From contig DNIF01000223.1 in assembly GCA_003485715.1 (NCBI GenBank), forward strand, positions 884-15,076: a DNA stretch of 14,193 bases. The letters run 5' to 3'. This document shows, piece by piece, positions 1-7,948 of the stretch. A program made the position numbers and the translations under genes. Position 1 is the stretch's first letter; every line of letters begins with the position of its first letter. The notes beneath the pieces are model-generated. The model searched no databases. It saw nothing but the letters and a program-made list of their open reading frames with translations, and was not told the origin of the DNA. The DNA is from Gammaproteobacteria bacterium (lineage in GTDB: Bacteria; Pseudomonadota; Gammaproteobacteria; UBA7966).

Positions 1-499
1 GCGCCTCGCCCTCGCGCCGCACGTACAGGCCGCGCAGGGTGGTCAGCCCACCTTCACGCGCCTCGCGCGTCTCGCCGACGAGGAAGTCGGCCAGGGTCTG
101 GCCGTCGGCCGTGGACAGGCGCACCTGCCGGGCACGCGAGCCGGGCGCATCGAGCGGCTCCACGCCCAGGCGTGGGTAGAGCTCCGGGTTGCTGGTCTTG
201 CCCTCCAGCACGCGCAGGGTGGAGGCGGCGATCACCAGGGCCTTCACCGGCTCGAAGAGGGCCGGATATCCGCCCCGGTTGGCCACTACCCAAAGCTCCC
301 CCTCGCGGATGATCTCGGTGTGGGTGTGCGCATCACGGATCTCGATGTGGGTGATGTCATTGGCGCGGGCGGCCAGCCCGGGGTAGAGCGGAGCGCGTTC
401 GAGTTCGGTCGCGGGCCGGTGGATCTGCGCGAGGTAGATGGCCACCGCCACTGCTGCCACGGTGAGCAGGGCGAGGCCGAGATTGGAGCGACGAGCCAT
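1..499 (-). CDS. DUF4340 domain-containing protein (partial, C-terminus beyond window edge)
   Basis: Reading the minus strand from ATG at 499 gives an uninterrupted frame of 166 codons that runs off the window. The N-terminus MARRSNLGLALLTVAAVAVA is a short basic stretch followed by one hydrophobic segment (about residues 7-24), so the protein is probably anchored in the inner membrane with the rest in the periplasm. The visible body has the DUF4340 pattern: an early segment on relating residues to side effects of substitution (ANDITHIEIRD), a W-containing strand (GELWVVANRGGYPA), then KALVIAASTLRVLEGKTSNP, YPRLGVEPLDAPG and a strand containing FLVGETREA. Its start lies 24 bp after the stop of the GldG-like gene, with GGGAGG upstream as a good ribosome-binding site, so it is the last visible gene of the ABC operon. 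Proteins of this family commonly follow GldG in such operons. Their biochemical role is not established. The family call is by recognition of this pattern, not by a search. Confidence 0.85.
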   Translation of the reverse strand, partial: MARRSNLGLALLTVAAVAVAIYLAQIHRPATELERAPLYPGLAARANDITHIEIRDAHTHTEIIREGELWVVANRGGYPALFEPVKALVIAASTLRVLEGKTSNPELYPRLGVEPLDAPGSRARQVRLSTADGQTLADFLVGETREAREGGLTTLRGLYVRREGEA

Positions 500-523
500 G
501 GTATTGAGCCTCCCTTGCCGCGC

Positions 524-2404
524 TCAGACGAGTCGCGCTTGCCGCCGCATGGCTGCCCGGCTCAGCGCGGCGAGCAGCGCGATGACTGCGATGATGAGCG
601 GCACCAGGCCGATGTTGATGAACTTGAGCGTGTTGCCCATCTGTTCGATGTTGCGCTGTAGTTCGCGCTGGACGTTGCGCAATTCGCGGCGCGTACGCAG
701 CTGCTCCTCGCGGAAGCGCTCCAGTTCGGCGCGCTGCGCCTCGGTCAGCAGCACCTGGCCGGCACCCTCACCGGCGCCCGCCTGCTGCGGCGTCATCAGG
801 GCCTCGATGCGCTTCTCGGTTTCTGCAAGACGTGTCTCCAGCGCCCGCTCTTCATCGCGGAAGCGTGCCTCCGCCTCGCGCCGGATCTCCTCGACGCGGG
901 TGAAGGGCCGAGCGTAAATGGCGCGACTGCGCAGCGAGATGAGGTCCTCGCTGCCACCGAGCTGGTCGAGCAGGTTGATGAAGAAGCTGGCGTTGTCGGC
1001 GATGGGGGTCGGCGTCGTGGCACCGGCCGGGGTCTGCTGGAAGCGCACCCAGAAGCGATCGGCGAGGATGTCGGTGTCAGCCACCACGACCACGTTGACT
1101 GGCCCCGCGGACTCGGCACGGAAGTCCGGATCGGCCTCCATCAGGCCTTCGATCTTCGGTCGGCCCTCGGGGAAGGAACTGGCGACCTGCCCACTCAGGC
1201 GCACGGCGATGTGCCGACGCTTGTCCTCTGGCTTGAAGAGCCCGAGCAGCCGGGCCGGGTCGCGCTGGAAGATGACGGCGTCGGTCTCGAGCAGCATGGA
1301 CTGTGGCCCGGTGCTGAGGAGCGGGATCAGCTCGGTGCCGGCAGCGGGGTCGATCACGAGTTCACCCGCGTTGCCCAGATGTACGCGCGCGAGCTGATTG
1401 GTGGAGAACTCCTCCCGCGACAGCCCGCGCTCACCCAAGGCCAGCCAGGGCAGGAATTCCACTTCCTGCTGGCCGCGACCGCCGGCGTACTGCACCCGGA
1501 TGGCATGGCTGACGTCGGTCACGATCATCGAGGTGTCGAGCGACAGACCCCAGGTGGCGAACAGTTCGGGCATGTTTGAACTGCGCGAGGGCAGGATGAG
1601 CGGACGCGCCGGATCGGGCTCCACCGGATCTTCCTCGGAGAGCGGATCCACGAAAATCATCGCGCGACCGCCGCGCAGGATGAATTGATCGATGGCGTAG
1701 CGCGTGAGCTTGCCTACCTCCTTCGGATGGATCACGACGAGGGTGTCGATGTCGGCACCGATGTTGCGGGTGTCCTGCGGCAGCCAGGTGATGTCGTAGC
1801 CCTCGGCCACCAGGCGCAACAGGGCGGCGTTGCCGCCTTCCGCGAACTGCGGCAACCAGCTCATGACGCCGACCTTGCGCTTCACCGGATGGGCAAGCCC
1901 GTGGATGAGGCGCGAGAGTTCGTATTCCAGCGAGGCCTCGCGCCCGGGCTGGAACACGGGGATGACGAGTTCGTCGTCGGTCAGGTTGCTGCCGACCAGA
2001 CCGAAGTAACCCATCTCACCCGCCTGGCCGATGGGGATCTGCTGCACGCCGGCAGCCACGGCCTCGTCCTCGGTCTCGGAGAAAGGTTCCGGATCGATGA
2101 TGGTGAGTTCGAGCTTGCCGTCGGCCGCACGCACGTACTCACGCAGCAGTTCGCGCACCCGATCGCCATAGGTGGCGATCTGGGGCACGTCGGCGAAGAG
2201 CGCGGACGAGTAGTAGAACCGCAGGCGGATGGGCTCGTCGATGCCGGCGAGCACCCTGCGCGTGCCGTCCGACAGGGTGTAGAGCTGCGCCGCGGTGAGG
2301 TCGATGCGCAGTCCGGTGAGAAGGGCGTTGCTCACCGTGATCACGGCGAGAAACAGGATGGCCGCGAGCAGCAGGCCGGTACTGGAGAGTGCCTTGCGAT
2401 TCAT
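524..2404 (-). CDS. GldG-family ABC transporter auxiliary protein
   Basis: This 626-aa protein matches the GldG / ABC_transp_aux type. It has an N-terminal membrane anchor (about residues 8-28). The conserved start of the extracytoplasmic domain follows (RIDLTAAQLYTLSDGTRRVL, then EPIRLRFYYS). Next come a region with IIDPEPFSETEDEA and GLVGSN, and a GATase-like middle portion (VGVMSWLP, then a VVIHPKEVGKLTRYAIDQFI-like segment with MIFVDP). A long charged coiled coil spans roughly residues 510-590 (Glu/Arg-rich). A final transmembrane helix (about 594-615) ends in a basic tail. The ATG at 2404 follows the permease stop by only 3 bp and has GGAG about 7 bp upstream, supporting translational coupling. 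In Bacteroidetes, GldG is needed for gliding together with GldA and GldF. In proteobacteria the same trio exports or handles an unknown substrate. The family assignment is strong and the cargo is unknown. Confidence 0.9.
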   Translation of the reverse strand: MNRKALSSTGLLLAAILFLAVITVSNALLTGLRIDLTAAQLYTLSDGTRRVLAGIDEPIRLRFYYSSALFADVPQIATYGDRVRELLREYVRAADGKLELTIIDPEPFSETEDEAVAAGVQQIPIGQAGEMGYFGLVGSNLTDDELVIPVFQPGREASLEYELSRLIHGLAHPVKRKVGVMSWLPQFAEGGNAALLRLVAEGYDITWLPQDTRNIGADIDTLVVIHPKEVGKLTRYAIDQFILRGGRAMIFVDPLSEEDPVEPDPARPLILPSRSSNMPELFATWGLSLDTSMIVTDVSHAIRVQYAGGRGQQEVEFLPWLALGERGLSREEFSTNQLARVHLGNAGELVIDPAAGTELIPLLSTGPQSMLLETDAVIFQRDPARLLGLFKPEDKRRHIAVRLSGQVASSFPEGRPKIEGLMEADPDFRAESAGPVNVVVVADTDILADRFWVRFQQTPAGATTPTPIADNASFFINLLDQLGGSEDLISLRSRAIYARPFTRVEEIRREAEARFRDEERALETRLAETEKRIEALMTPQQAGAGEGAGQVLLTEAQRAELERFREEQLRTRRELRNVQRELQRNIEQMGNTLKFINIGLVPLIIAVIALLAALSRAAMRRQARLV

Positions 2405-2407
2405 GTG

Positions 2408-3151
2408 CTACTCCGCCTTCTTCAGCTCGATGACCACGGTGTTGGCATACAGCCAGAAGCCGATCAGCGCCGCGAAATAAAGGACATCCCGCAGGTCGAC
2501 CACCCCCTTGGTGAGGGCCGAATAGTGGGTCAGGAAGGACAGTGATCCGATCGCCTGCACCAGCGCGGGCGGTGCCCAGCCACTGAAGAAGTCGAGCACC
2601 ACGGGATAGCCCGCGAGCACGAAGAGGAAACACACGACCAGACTCACGACGAAGGCGATGACCTGGTTCTTGGTGGTCGCGGAGATGCAGGCACCGATGG
2701 CAAGGAAACCGCCCGCCATGAGGAAGCTGCCGAGGTAGCTCACCAGGATGATGGTGTTGTCCGGGTCGCCCAGATAGTTGACGGTGATCCAGATGGGGAA
2801 GGTGAGTGCCAGCGCGATGCCGGTGAAGGCCCAGGCCGCGAGGAATTTCCCCAGCACGGCGTCGCCCAGTGTCAGGGGCAGCGTCATCAGCAGTTCCACC
2901 GTGCCGGTCTTGCGCTCCTCGGACCACAGCCGCATGGAGATGGCCGGGATGAGGAACAGATACAGCCACGGATGGAACTGGAAAAAGGGCAGCAGATCCG
3001 CCTGCCCGCGTTCGAAGAAGGCGCCCACGTAGAACGTGAACACGCCGGCCAGGAACAGGAAGATCACGATGAAGACGTAGGCCACGGGGGTGGCGAAGTA
3101 GGCACCGAGTTCGCGCCGGGCCACGGCCAGGGTCTGGGGGGACAGGATCAC
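2408..3151 (-). CDS. ABC-2 type transporter permease (GldF-like)
   Basis: The product is a 247-aa integral membrane protein with about six hydrophobic segments. It begins with LAVARRELGAYFATPVAYVF, which is the usual ABC-2 permease start, and contains the conserved loop SMRLWSEERKTGTVELLMTLP after the second helix. It is the membrane half of the exporter whose ATPase is encoded just upstream. The start codon is GTG at 3151. It overlaps the ATPase stop as GTGA, and GGAGGG lies about 7 bp upstream inside the ATPase gene, so translation is probably coupled. The length and the RLWSEERKTGT motif fit the GldF-like permeases that accompany GldG proteins. The substrate cannot be read from the sequence. 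Confidence 0.92.
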   Translation of the reverse strand: MILSPQTLAVARRELGAYFATPVAYVFIVIFLFLAGVFTFYVGAFFERGQADLLPFFQFHPWLYLFLIPAISMRLWSEERKTGTVELLMTLPLTLGDAVLGKFLAAWAFTGIALALTFPIWITVNYLGDPDNTIILVSYLGSFLMAGGFLAIGACISATTKNQVIAFVVSLVVCFLFVLAGYPVVLDFFSGWAPPALVQAIGSLSFLTHYSALTKGVVDLRDVLYFAALIGFWLYANTVVIELKKAE

Positions 3152-4119
3152 GTGAGCGCCCTCCGGTTGTCGGTCAGGCTGCCCAGGGTGATGTTGCGGA
3201 ACACTTCATCCAGCCGGCCGTAATCCACGGCGATTTCCTCGGGCTCGATACCAAGCGCGCGCACCCGCTCGGCGATGGGGGCGATGATCGGGCGCCCCTC
3301 TTGGGCGCAGACACGCAACCGGTGGCTCGCGCCGGCGCGACCGAGGTCATCGATGGCGGCCACACCAGGCAAGCGGGCGAGCTCGCCGCGCACGCGGATG
3401 GCGTCCATCTCGGGCAGTCGCAGCAGGACCGCATTGTGCTGACGCGAGCGCGATTGCAGCTCGGCCGGTGTGCCGCGGAAACACAGGCGGCCATCGGCGA
3501 TGATGAGCGTGTTGCTGCAGATGGCATCCACCTCTTCCAGGATGTGCGTGGAGATGATGATCGCCTTCTCGGCCGCCATCTCGCGGATGAGGCTGCGCAC
3601 TTCGTGCTTCTGGTTCGGATCGAGGCCGTCGGTGGGCTCGTCGAGGATGAGGATGCGCGGGTCGTGCAGGATGGCCTGGGCGAGGCCCACCCGGCGCTTG
3701 AAGCCCTTGGAGAGGGTCTCGATGGGGCGATCGATGACCGACTCCAGATGGATGCGGGCCACCACCTCGCGGATGCGGGACTCGAGATAGCGCCGCTCCA
3801 GTCCGCGCACGCGTCCGATGAATTCGAAGAAGGCACGTGGCGTCATTTCGCCGTAGGCCGGCGCACCCTCGGGCAGATAGCCGATGGCGCGGCGGGCAGC
3901 GATGGGGTCCTCGTCGATGGCATGACCGGCCACCGTCACATGACCGGCCGTGGGCTCGAGAAAGCCGCAGATCATCTTCATGGTGGTGGACTTGCCAGCC
4001 CCGTTGGGACCGAGGAAGCCCAGGACCTCACCGTAGGAGAGGGTGAAGCTCACATTCTTCACGGCATGGACCTGGCCGAAGCGCTTGTCCAGGCCACGTA
4101 CCTCGATGGCGTGCTGCAT
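3148..4119 (-). CDS. ABC transporter ATP-binding protein (GldA-like)
   Basis: This is the cytoplasmic ATPase that powers the export system. From ATG at 4119 it is 323 aa and shows all nucleotide-binding motifs. Walker A is GPNGAGKST, about residue 37 onward. The signature region is LSKGFKRRVGLAQ. Walker B with D-loop is ILILDEPTDGLDPNQ. The switch histidine is in STHILEEV. A C-terminal regulatory domain of about 100 aa follows. I chose the ATG giving MQHAIEVRGLDKRFG because it starts exactly at the first beta strand of the fold. The frame stays open upstream to 4224, but that extension is low-complexity and unlike the family. The ribosome-binding site is weak (GAGAGACAGG). It is the first gene of the operon, and its stop overlaps the permease start by 4 bp. 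An inverted repeat lies 25-47 bp upstream. Confidence 0.93.
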   Translation of the reverse strand: MQHAIEVRGLDKRFGQVHAVKNVSFTLSYGEVLGFLGPNGAGKSTTMKMICGFLEPTAGHVTVAGHAIDEDPIAARRAIGYLPEGAPAYGEMTPRAFFEFIGRVRGLERRYLESRIREVVARIHLESVIDRPIETLSKGFKRRVGLAQAILHDPRILILDEPTDGLDPNQKHEVRSLIREMAAEKAIIISTHILEEVDAICSNTLIIADGRLCFRGTPAELQSRSRQHNAVLLRLPEMDAIRVRGELARLPGVAAIDDLGRAGASHRLRVCAQEGRPIIAPIAERVRALGIEPEEIAVDYGRLDEVFRNITLGSLTDNRRALT

Positions 4120-4143
4120 GCCTGTCTCTCGACTCCCTGTTCG

Positions 4144-4166
4144 GGGCACCTCGCGACCGGGTGCCC
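4144..4166. repeat. Inverted repeat upstream of the ABC operon (possible operator or 5'-UTR hairpin)
   Basis: GGGCACC (4144-4150) and GGTGCCC (4160-4166) form a perfect 7-bp stem around a 9-nt loop. It sits 25-47 bp upstream of the ATPase start codon, so it could be an operator or a hairpin in the leader transcript. It has no T-tract on either strand and does not look like a terminator. The pairing is visible in the sequence. The function is inferred from position only. Confidence 0.4.
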
Positions 4167-4273
4167 TCGTGATTTTCTGTGTGTCCGGAGAAAACGCTGC
4201 GGCGCGGGGATCTTGCCCGGGCACCGCCGATACCGCTTCCCCTCACGGGCGCTTCCGCACCGCCCTGGCGAGG

Positions 4274-4287
4274 GCAGACCGGTCTGC
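4274..4287. promoter_or_regulatory. Perfect 14-bp palindrome in the divergent intergenic region (candidate operator)
   Basis: GCAGACCGGTCTGC is its own reverse complement over 14 bases. It lies between the divergently oriented ABC operon and the surface-protein gene, about 155 bp from the former and 259 bp from the latter. That is a typical place for a dimeric repressor or activator site. The gap from 4120 to 4545 holds no convincing gene. It also contains a second, shorter palindrome (GGTCCGGACC at 4393-4402). I found no clear sigma-70 promoter: TTGACG (4463) and TAGGAT (4492) are 23 bp apart, which is too far. Confidence 0.35.
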
Positions 4288-4545
4288 GATGAAGGAGGCG
4301 CATTCTGGCCGAAGCCACAGTGGCGTCAACAGACTGGCGACGGGCGTGCGGGTTCAGAGGCTGACAAAAAATCTGCCGCACCTCCTGCTCCTGGTCCGGA
4401 CCGGGGCGCTCACGGCGCGAAAGTGTGAGCCGATTGGTAAATTTTGAAGTGGCCGGTTGAGGTTGACGGGGGGGTGGGCTTCAGTGGTGTCTAGGATACA
4501 TCTGCCCCGTCCGTCTCCGTTCTCGCGCCCCTCTGGAGCTTCCCC

Positions 4546-5892
4546 ATGACCGCGTCCGCTTATCGCCCCCTGGCCCTGGCCCTGGCCGCCGCGCTGCCCG
4601 CCGCCGAGGCGGCGAGCCTCACACCGCTGCCGCTGCCCGGTGGCCTCATCGGCGGATCGGGCGCCGCGCTCGACATTTCTGGTGACGGCTCGGTGATCGT
4701 CGGTTTCGGCGTATCGACCGCGGGCGCAACCGATGCACTGCGCTGGGACCGCCGCATGACCGGCGCATGGGATGCCACCAACCTGCGCCCGCTCATCGAA
4801 GGGAGCCTGCCAACTCAGCCCATCATCTACAGCTACGAGAGGAGCGAGGCGCGCGCGGTCAGCGTGCACGGGAACGAGGTCTTCATCGGCGGCAGTTTCG
4901 GCGCGCCGTTCGGTCCGGAGCTCGGATTCCGCATCGGCCCCACCGGCACCGATTACTTCGGCACCGACCAGAATTACCCACGCGCCGTCAATGCCTTGTC
5001 GAGGGACGGCAGCGTGGTCGCGGGCACCGGGGCGTTCCCGGTGTTCGCGGGCGGCAGCTTCGTGGGTAGTTCTGGTCCAGGGGCGTTCATGAACTTCGGC
5101 GGCCAGGCTGACTTCTTCCCTCCTGGCCTGGGAGGGCCGGCAAACGCGCGGAGCTTCGGTAGCGGTGTCTCGGGCGACGGCAACCGGCTGGTCGGTAGTT
5201 TTCAGGAGCGCGCCCCCGGGGGCGGTTTCCTGCCGGCGCAGGCCTTCAGCTTCGATCCTCAGGCCGGCGTGGCAGTCAATCTGCCCCGACCGACCGATCC
5301 GGCCAATCCGCTCGTGTACCTGGACAACGGTACCCAAGCCGAGGCCATCTCGGCAGATGGCTCTACCATCGTCGGCACCTATCTGGGGGTCGGTAACGGA
5401 CCGCCCGGGGCCGTGCTGTGGCGCGACTCCGGCGCCGGCGGTTTCACCACCCAGGTCCTGCGCGCGCCCCCATGCCCCGGTTGCGGCCCAAAGGGGCTCG
5501 AGGCCGTGGACGTGGCCGACGACAACACGTTGGTGGTTGGCAACGGTGCGTCCCCCGTTTCCCCGACGCCCTCCGCCATCGTCTGGGACACCGGCCCGGC
5601 GTCTGGCAGCTCCCCGGAGGGGCGCCTCCTGCTCGACGTGCTCGCTGGTGCCGGAGTGAATGTCAGCCGTTGGCTCGGTCGTTTCGAGGCCGAGGCCGTA
5701 AGTGGCAATGGCCGCTTCGTGGTGGGGCAGGGTGAGTTCGACCTCGGTGGAGGCGTTCTGCAACACATCCCGTGGGTCGCCGATCTCGCCGGTACCGGTC
5801 TGTGGAACGCCCCCCACCGCCCCCGCCCCCGGGTACGGGTGATACCTTTTTCTGGGATGCGACCCTCCGTCCGGGCGACCCTTTCGCCCTAG
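4546..5892 (+). CDS. HAF-repeat secreted protein, N-terminal part of a frame-split surface protein
   Basis: ATG at 4546 has GGAG 7 bp upstream. The product starts with a signal peptide (RPLALALAAALPAAEAA, likely cleaved near residue 23). The rest is built from HAF-type repeats, each with a D/N-G-S/N-x-(I/V)-V-G core: ISGDGSVIVG near residue 44, LSRDGSVVAG near 151, VSGDGNRLVG near 208, ISADGSTIVG near 269, VADDNTLVVG near 323 and VSGNGRFVVG near 386. These repeats probably fold as a beta-propeller outside the cell. After LWNAP (residue 423) the frame turns into an Arg/Pro-rich tail and stops at 5892. In the other frame the C-rich tract encodes polyproline and then a proper domain, so the last 25 residues are probably not native. 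The gene most likely continues as the downstream 711-codon frame. The HAF assignment is by motif; its function is unknown. Confidence 0.75.
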   Translation: MTASAYRPLALALAAALPAAEAASLTPLPLPGGLIGGSGAALDISGDGSVIVGFGVSTAGATDALRWDRRMTGAWDATNLRPLIEGSLPTQPIIYSYERSEARAVSVHGNEVFIGGSFGAPFGPELGFRIGPTGTDYFGTDQNYPRAVNALSRDGSVVAGTGAFPVFAGGSFVGSSGPGAFMNFGGQADFFPPGLGGPANARSFGSGVSGDGNRLVGSFQERAPGGGFLPAQAFSFDPQAGVAVNLPRPTDPANPLVYLDNGTQAEAISADGSTIVGTYLGVGNGPPGAVLWRDSGAGGFTTQVLRAPPCPGCGPKGLEAVDVADDNTLVVGNGASPVSPTPSAIVWDTGPASGSSPEGRLLLDVLAGAGVNVSRWLGRFEAEAVSGNGRFVVGQGEFDLGGGVLQHIPWVADLAGTGLWNAPHRPRPRVRVIPFSGMRPSVRATLSP

Positions 5893-7907
5893 GGGATATC
5901 TACGATGCGAGCCGCTGGCTCGATGGCAATGGCGCCGCCGCCAACCGGGTCCCGGGTGCTGGGCAGGCCGCTGTGTTCGATTCCATTGGCCAGTACTCAA
6001 TCGACCTCGCGTCCACCCCGGGCAGCGGGGCTCGCTTCGCCGTCGATACCGTTGCCATCGCGAACGGAGAACCGGGATTCCTTGGCGGCAGTCTGTCGGC
6101 GAGCCGCGTGATCACGATCGACGGCGGAGGTCGCGCCGATTTCTCCCTTGGCGTTGCCGTCGCCGCACCGCTCATCGACATCCGCACGGGCCATGCATCA
6201 ATCCTGGGTGGCACGATCGACGCCGCCGAACTCACCATCGGGGCGAATGGCAGCAGCTTCTGGTACGGAGTGACCCGTGCCGATGTCGGGCGGTTGGACC
6301 TCGACGGCCACCTGCTCGTGACAGAGCTGAGCGGCATGCCCGAGCAGCCGTCGCAGGCGGTCTTCGGCGAGGTCGGGGTCGCGAGCGGTGGCTGGTTCAA
6401 CCAGGCGCGCAACGTCCTTTTCGGTCCGCTCACGGGTCCAGTGGCCAACTCGAGCACGGTACGCGTCGAACGTTCGCTTGCGGTTGATCCGGGCGGCCGT
6501 TACGAGCTGGTCGAGGGCCGCCTCGAGATCGGTGCGGGTGACCCGTCGTCAGGACTGCCGGGTCTTGCGGTCCATGGCACCTTCAGGCAAGAGGGCGGGG
6601 AACTCGCCGTTGCGGGGGATGCCTTGGTGACCGGTGCCTTTACCGCCCAGAATTGGTTTTTCCCATCGTTGGGTCAATCCGAGGCCCCGGTCATCGACAT
6701 CGACGGTCGGCTCACCGTCGCCGGTACCGGGCAGTTCGATGTGGCGAGCGGCCTTGCTGGCGGGCGGGTCAGGCTGGGCAGCCTCACCGTCGGCGGGTTC
6801 GGCAGCGGCCCTGATGGCCGGGTCAGCACCCGCGGCCTTGCGGTCGAGGTAGCGGGGGCTGTCACGGTCGAGGCCGGCGGCGAGCTCGATGTCACCGACC
6901 TCAGGGCGACCGACATCACGAACGCCGGCGTGCTCGACTACGCCGCAATAAACCTCGGGGCTGGCGTGCTGCGGAATTCAGGCCGCATCCGTTCGTTCAT
7001 GGGCGACGCCACTCTGCAGGGCCGTCTCGAGAACCTGGCCGGCGGGTCGCTGGAGCTGACGACGGGCCGTCGGCACGTCGTCAGCGCTGGCATCGTCAAT
7101 GAGCTTGGCGGAGCGCTCGCGCTTCGCAACGGCAGTACCCTCGCTACTCCCACCCTGCTGAACGACGGTGACATCGTCTCCTCCGGGACCAGCGACAATG
7201 TGATCGAGGGCCAGGGTGGTATGCCGGTGCGGGTCGACAACCGCGGCCTGATCGACGTGCAGAGTGGTCGCTTGCGGGTGGACGGCTTCCTGACCAGCGG
7301 TGGTGTGGTGCGTTTCGGGCCGGTGCTGCTGCCGAACGCGCTGCCGGCGACGGCGGCGTCTGCCCCGGGCGAGTCGCTCGCGCTGGCTGCTGCCTCGTCT
7401 CCGACGCCGATCCTCGAGGTAACGGGAGACTTTCAGCTCGAGGCGGGTGGCTCCATCGATGCCCCGCCGGGCTCGATGCTGCGCGTCGGAGGTGACTTCA
7501 CCTCCACGGTACCCACATCCCTGGACCTCGGCGACCTGAGCCTCGTCTTTTTCGGCGGCGGGTCACACCGGCTGACGGCAGCGGGTCACATGACGCTCTG
7601 GGAACTCGGCGTCGAGGGGGATGGCACCTTGCTGCTGGATGGCAGTGGTCCGGAGCCCGTGCAGTTTTCCTTCCTCGGTACCACGCTGGACGAGGGACTG
7701 TTCGCGCGACTCGACGTCGCCACCGGTGTGCACCTGCTCTTTGGAGGCATCGACAGCGCGCTCCTGGAGCAGCTCTCCGGTCGGCACGGAGGGGTGTTCG
7801 GTGGTGGCGGGAGCTTCTCGGCGGTGCCGATCCCGGCCGCCGGTTGGATGTTCGTCGCGGGCCTTCTCGTGCTCGGGACTCGTGGCCGCGGGCGTCGCGC
7901 GGCCTGA
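5772..7907 (+). CDS. Beta-rich surface protein with VPLPA/PEP-CTERM-type sorting signal (probable C-terminal part of the HAF protein)
   Basis: This open frame (711 codons from a GTG with no good ribosome-binding site) probably starts, biologically, as a continuation of the HAF protein around 5811. After seven prolines it has a block TFFWDATLRPGDPF, then DASRWLDGNGAAANRVPGAG, AVFDS. This is the W...NW..G..PGAGD.AVF pattern that opens many autotransporter-like beta-helical passengers. A long Gly/Val/Leu-rich stretch with repeated short strands follows (for example GGELDVTDLRATDITNAGVL and GGSLELTTG). It ends with VPIPAAGWMFVAGLLVLG and a GRGRRAA tail. That is a V-P-x-P-A motif, one hydrophobic helix and a basic end, as in VPLPA-CTERM/PEP-CTERM signals processed by exosortase-type enzymes. 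No exosortase is in the window. No beta-barrel translocator domain is visible, so it is not a classical autotransporter. Confidence 0.72.
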   Translation: MGRRSRRYRSVERPPPPPPPGTGDTFFWDATLRPGDPFALGDIYDASRWLDGNGAAANRVPGAGQAAVFDSIGQYSIDLASTPGSGARFAVDTVAIANGEPGFLGGSLSASRVITIDGGGRADFSLGVAVAAPLIDIRTGHASILGGTIDAAELTIGANGSSFWYGVTRADVGRLDLDGHLLVTELSGMPEQPSQAVFGEVGVASGGWFNQARNVLFGPLTGPVANSSTVRVERSLAVDPGGRYELVEGRLEIGAGDPSSGLPGLAVHGTFRQEGGELAVAGDALVTGAFTAQNWFFPSLGQSEAPVIDIDGRLTVAGTGQFDVASGLAGGRVRLGSLTVGGFGSGPDGRVSTRGLAVEVAGAVTVEAGGELDVTDLRATDITNAGVLDYAAINLGAGVLRNSGRIRSFMGDATLQGRLENLAGGSLELTTGRRHVVSAGIVNELGGALALRNGSTLATPTLLNDGDIVSSGTSDNVIEGQGGMPVRVDNRGLIDVQSGRLRVDGFLTSGGVVRFGPVLLPNALPATAASAPGESLALAAASSPTPILEVTGDFQLEAGGSIDAPPGSMLRVGGDFTSTVPTSLDLGDLSLVFFGGGSHRLTAAGHMTLWELGVEGDGTLLLDGSGPEPVQFSFLGTTLDEGLFARLDVATGVHLLFGGIDSALLEQLSGRHGGVFGGGGSFSAVPIPAAGWMFVAGLLVLGTRGRGRRAA
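5809..5833 (+). other. C-rich tract where the surface-protein frame shifts
   Basis: The tract contains runs of six, five and five C residues (5810-5815, 5820-5824, 5826-5830). The HAF frame reads A-P-H-R-P-R-P-R through it. The frame one base back reads continuous prolines and then GTGDTFFWD, which starts the downstream domain. Adding one C to the C6 run would fuse both frames. The cause may be a homopolymer indel in the read or assembly, slipped-strand phase variation, or a true inactivating mutation. The sequence alone does not decide between these. Confidence 0.7.
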
Positions 7908-7948
7908 GACGGGCCTACTTGACCACGGTCTCCCGAGCATGTTCGGGG

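Noticed and set aside
1685..2545. Plus-strand open frame (286 codons) opposite the GldG-like gene
   Set aside because: It mirrors the GldG codons and crosses the GldG/permease junction. It has no recognisable fold.
4290..4447. Small plus-strand frame starting ATGAAGGAGG in the intergenic region
   Set aside because: It has no ribosome-binding site of its own, an Arg/Leu-rich tail and no recognisable features, so it is probably chance.
4463..4497. TTGACG and TAGGAT upstream of the HAF gene as a sigma-70 promoter
   Set aside because: The spacer is 23 bp, well outside the functional range.
4354..6000. Long minus-strand open frame (548 codons) opposite the HAF gene
   Set aside because: Composition is Gly/Arg/His-rich with no domain or ribosome-binding site. 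The plus strand has a signal peptide and repeated HAF motifs, so this is an antisense shadow of GC-rich coding DNA.
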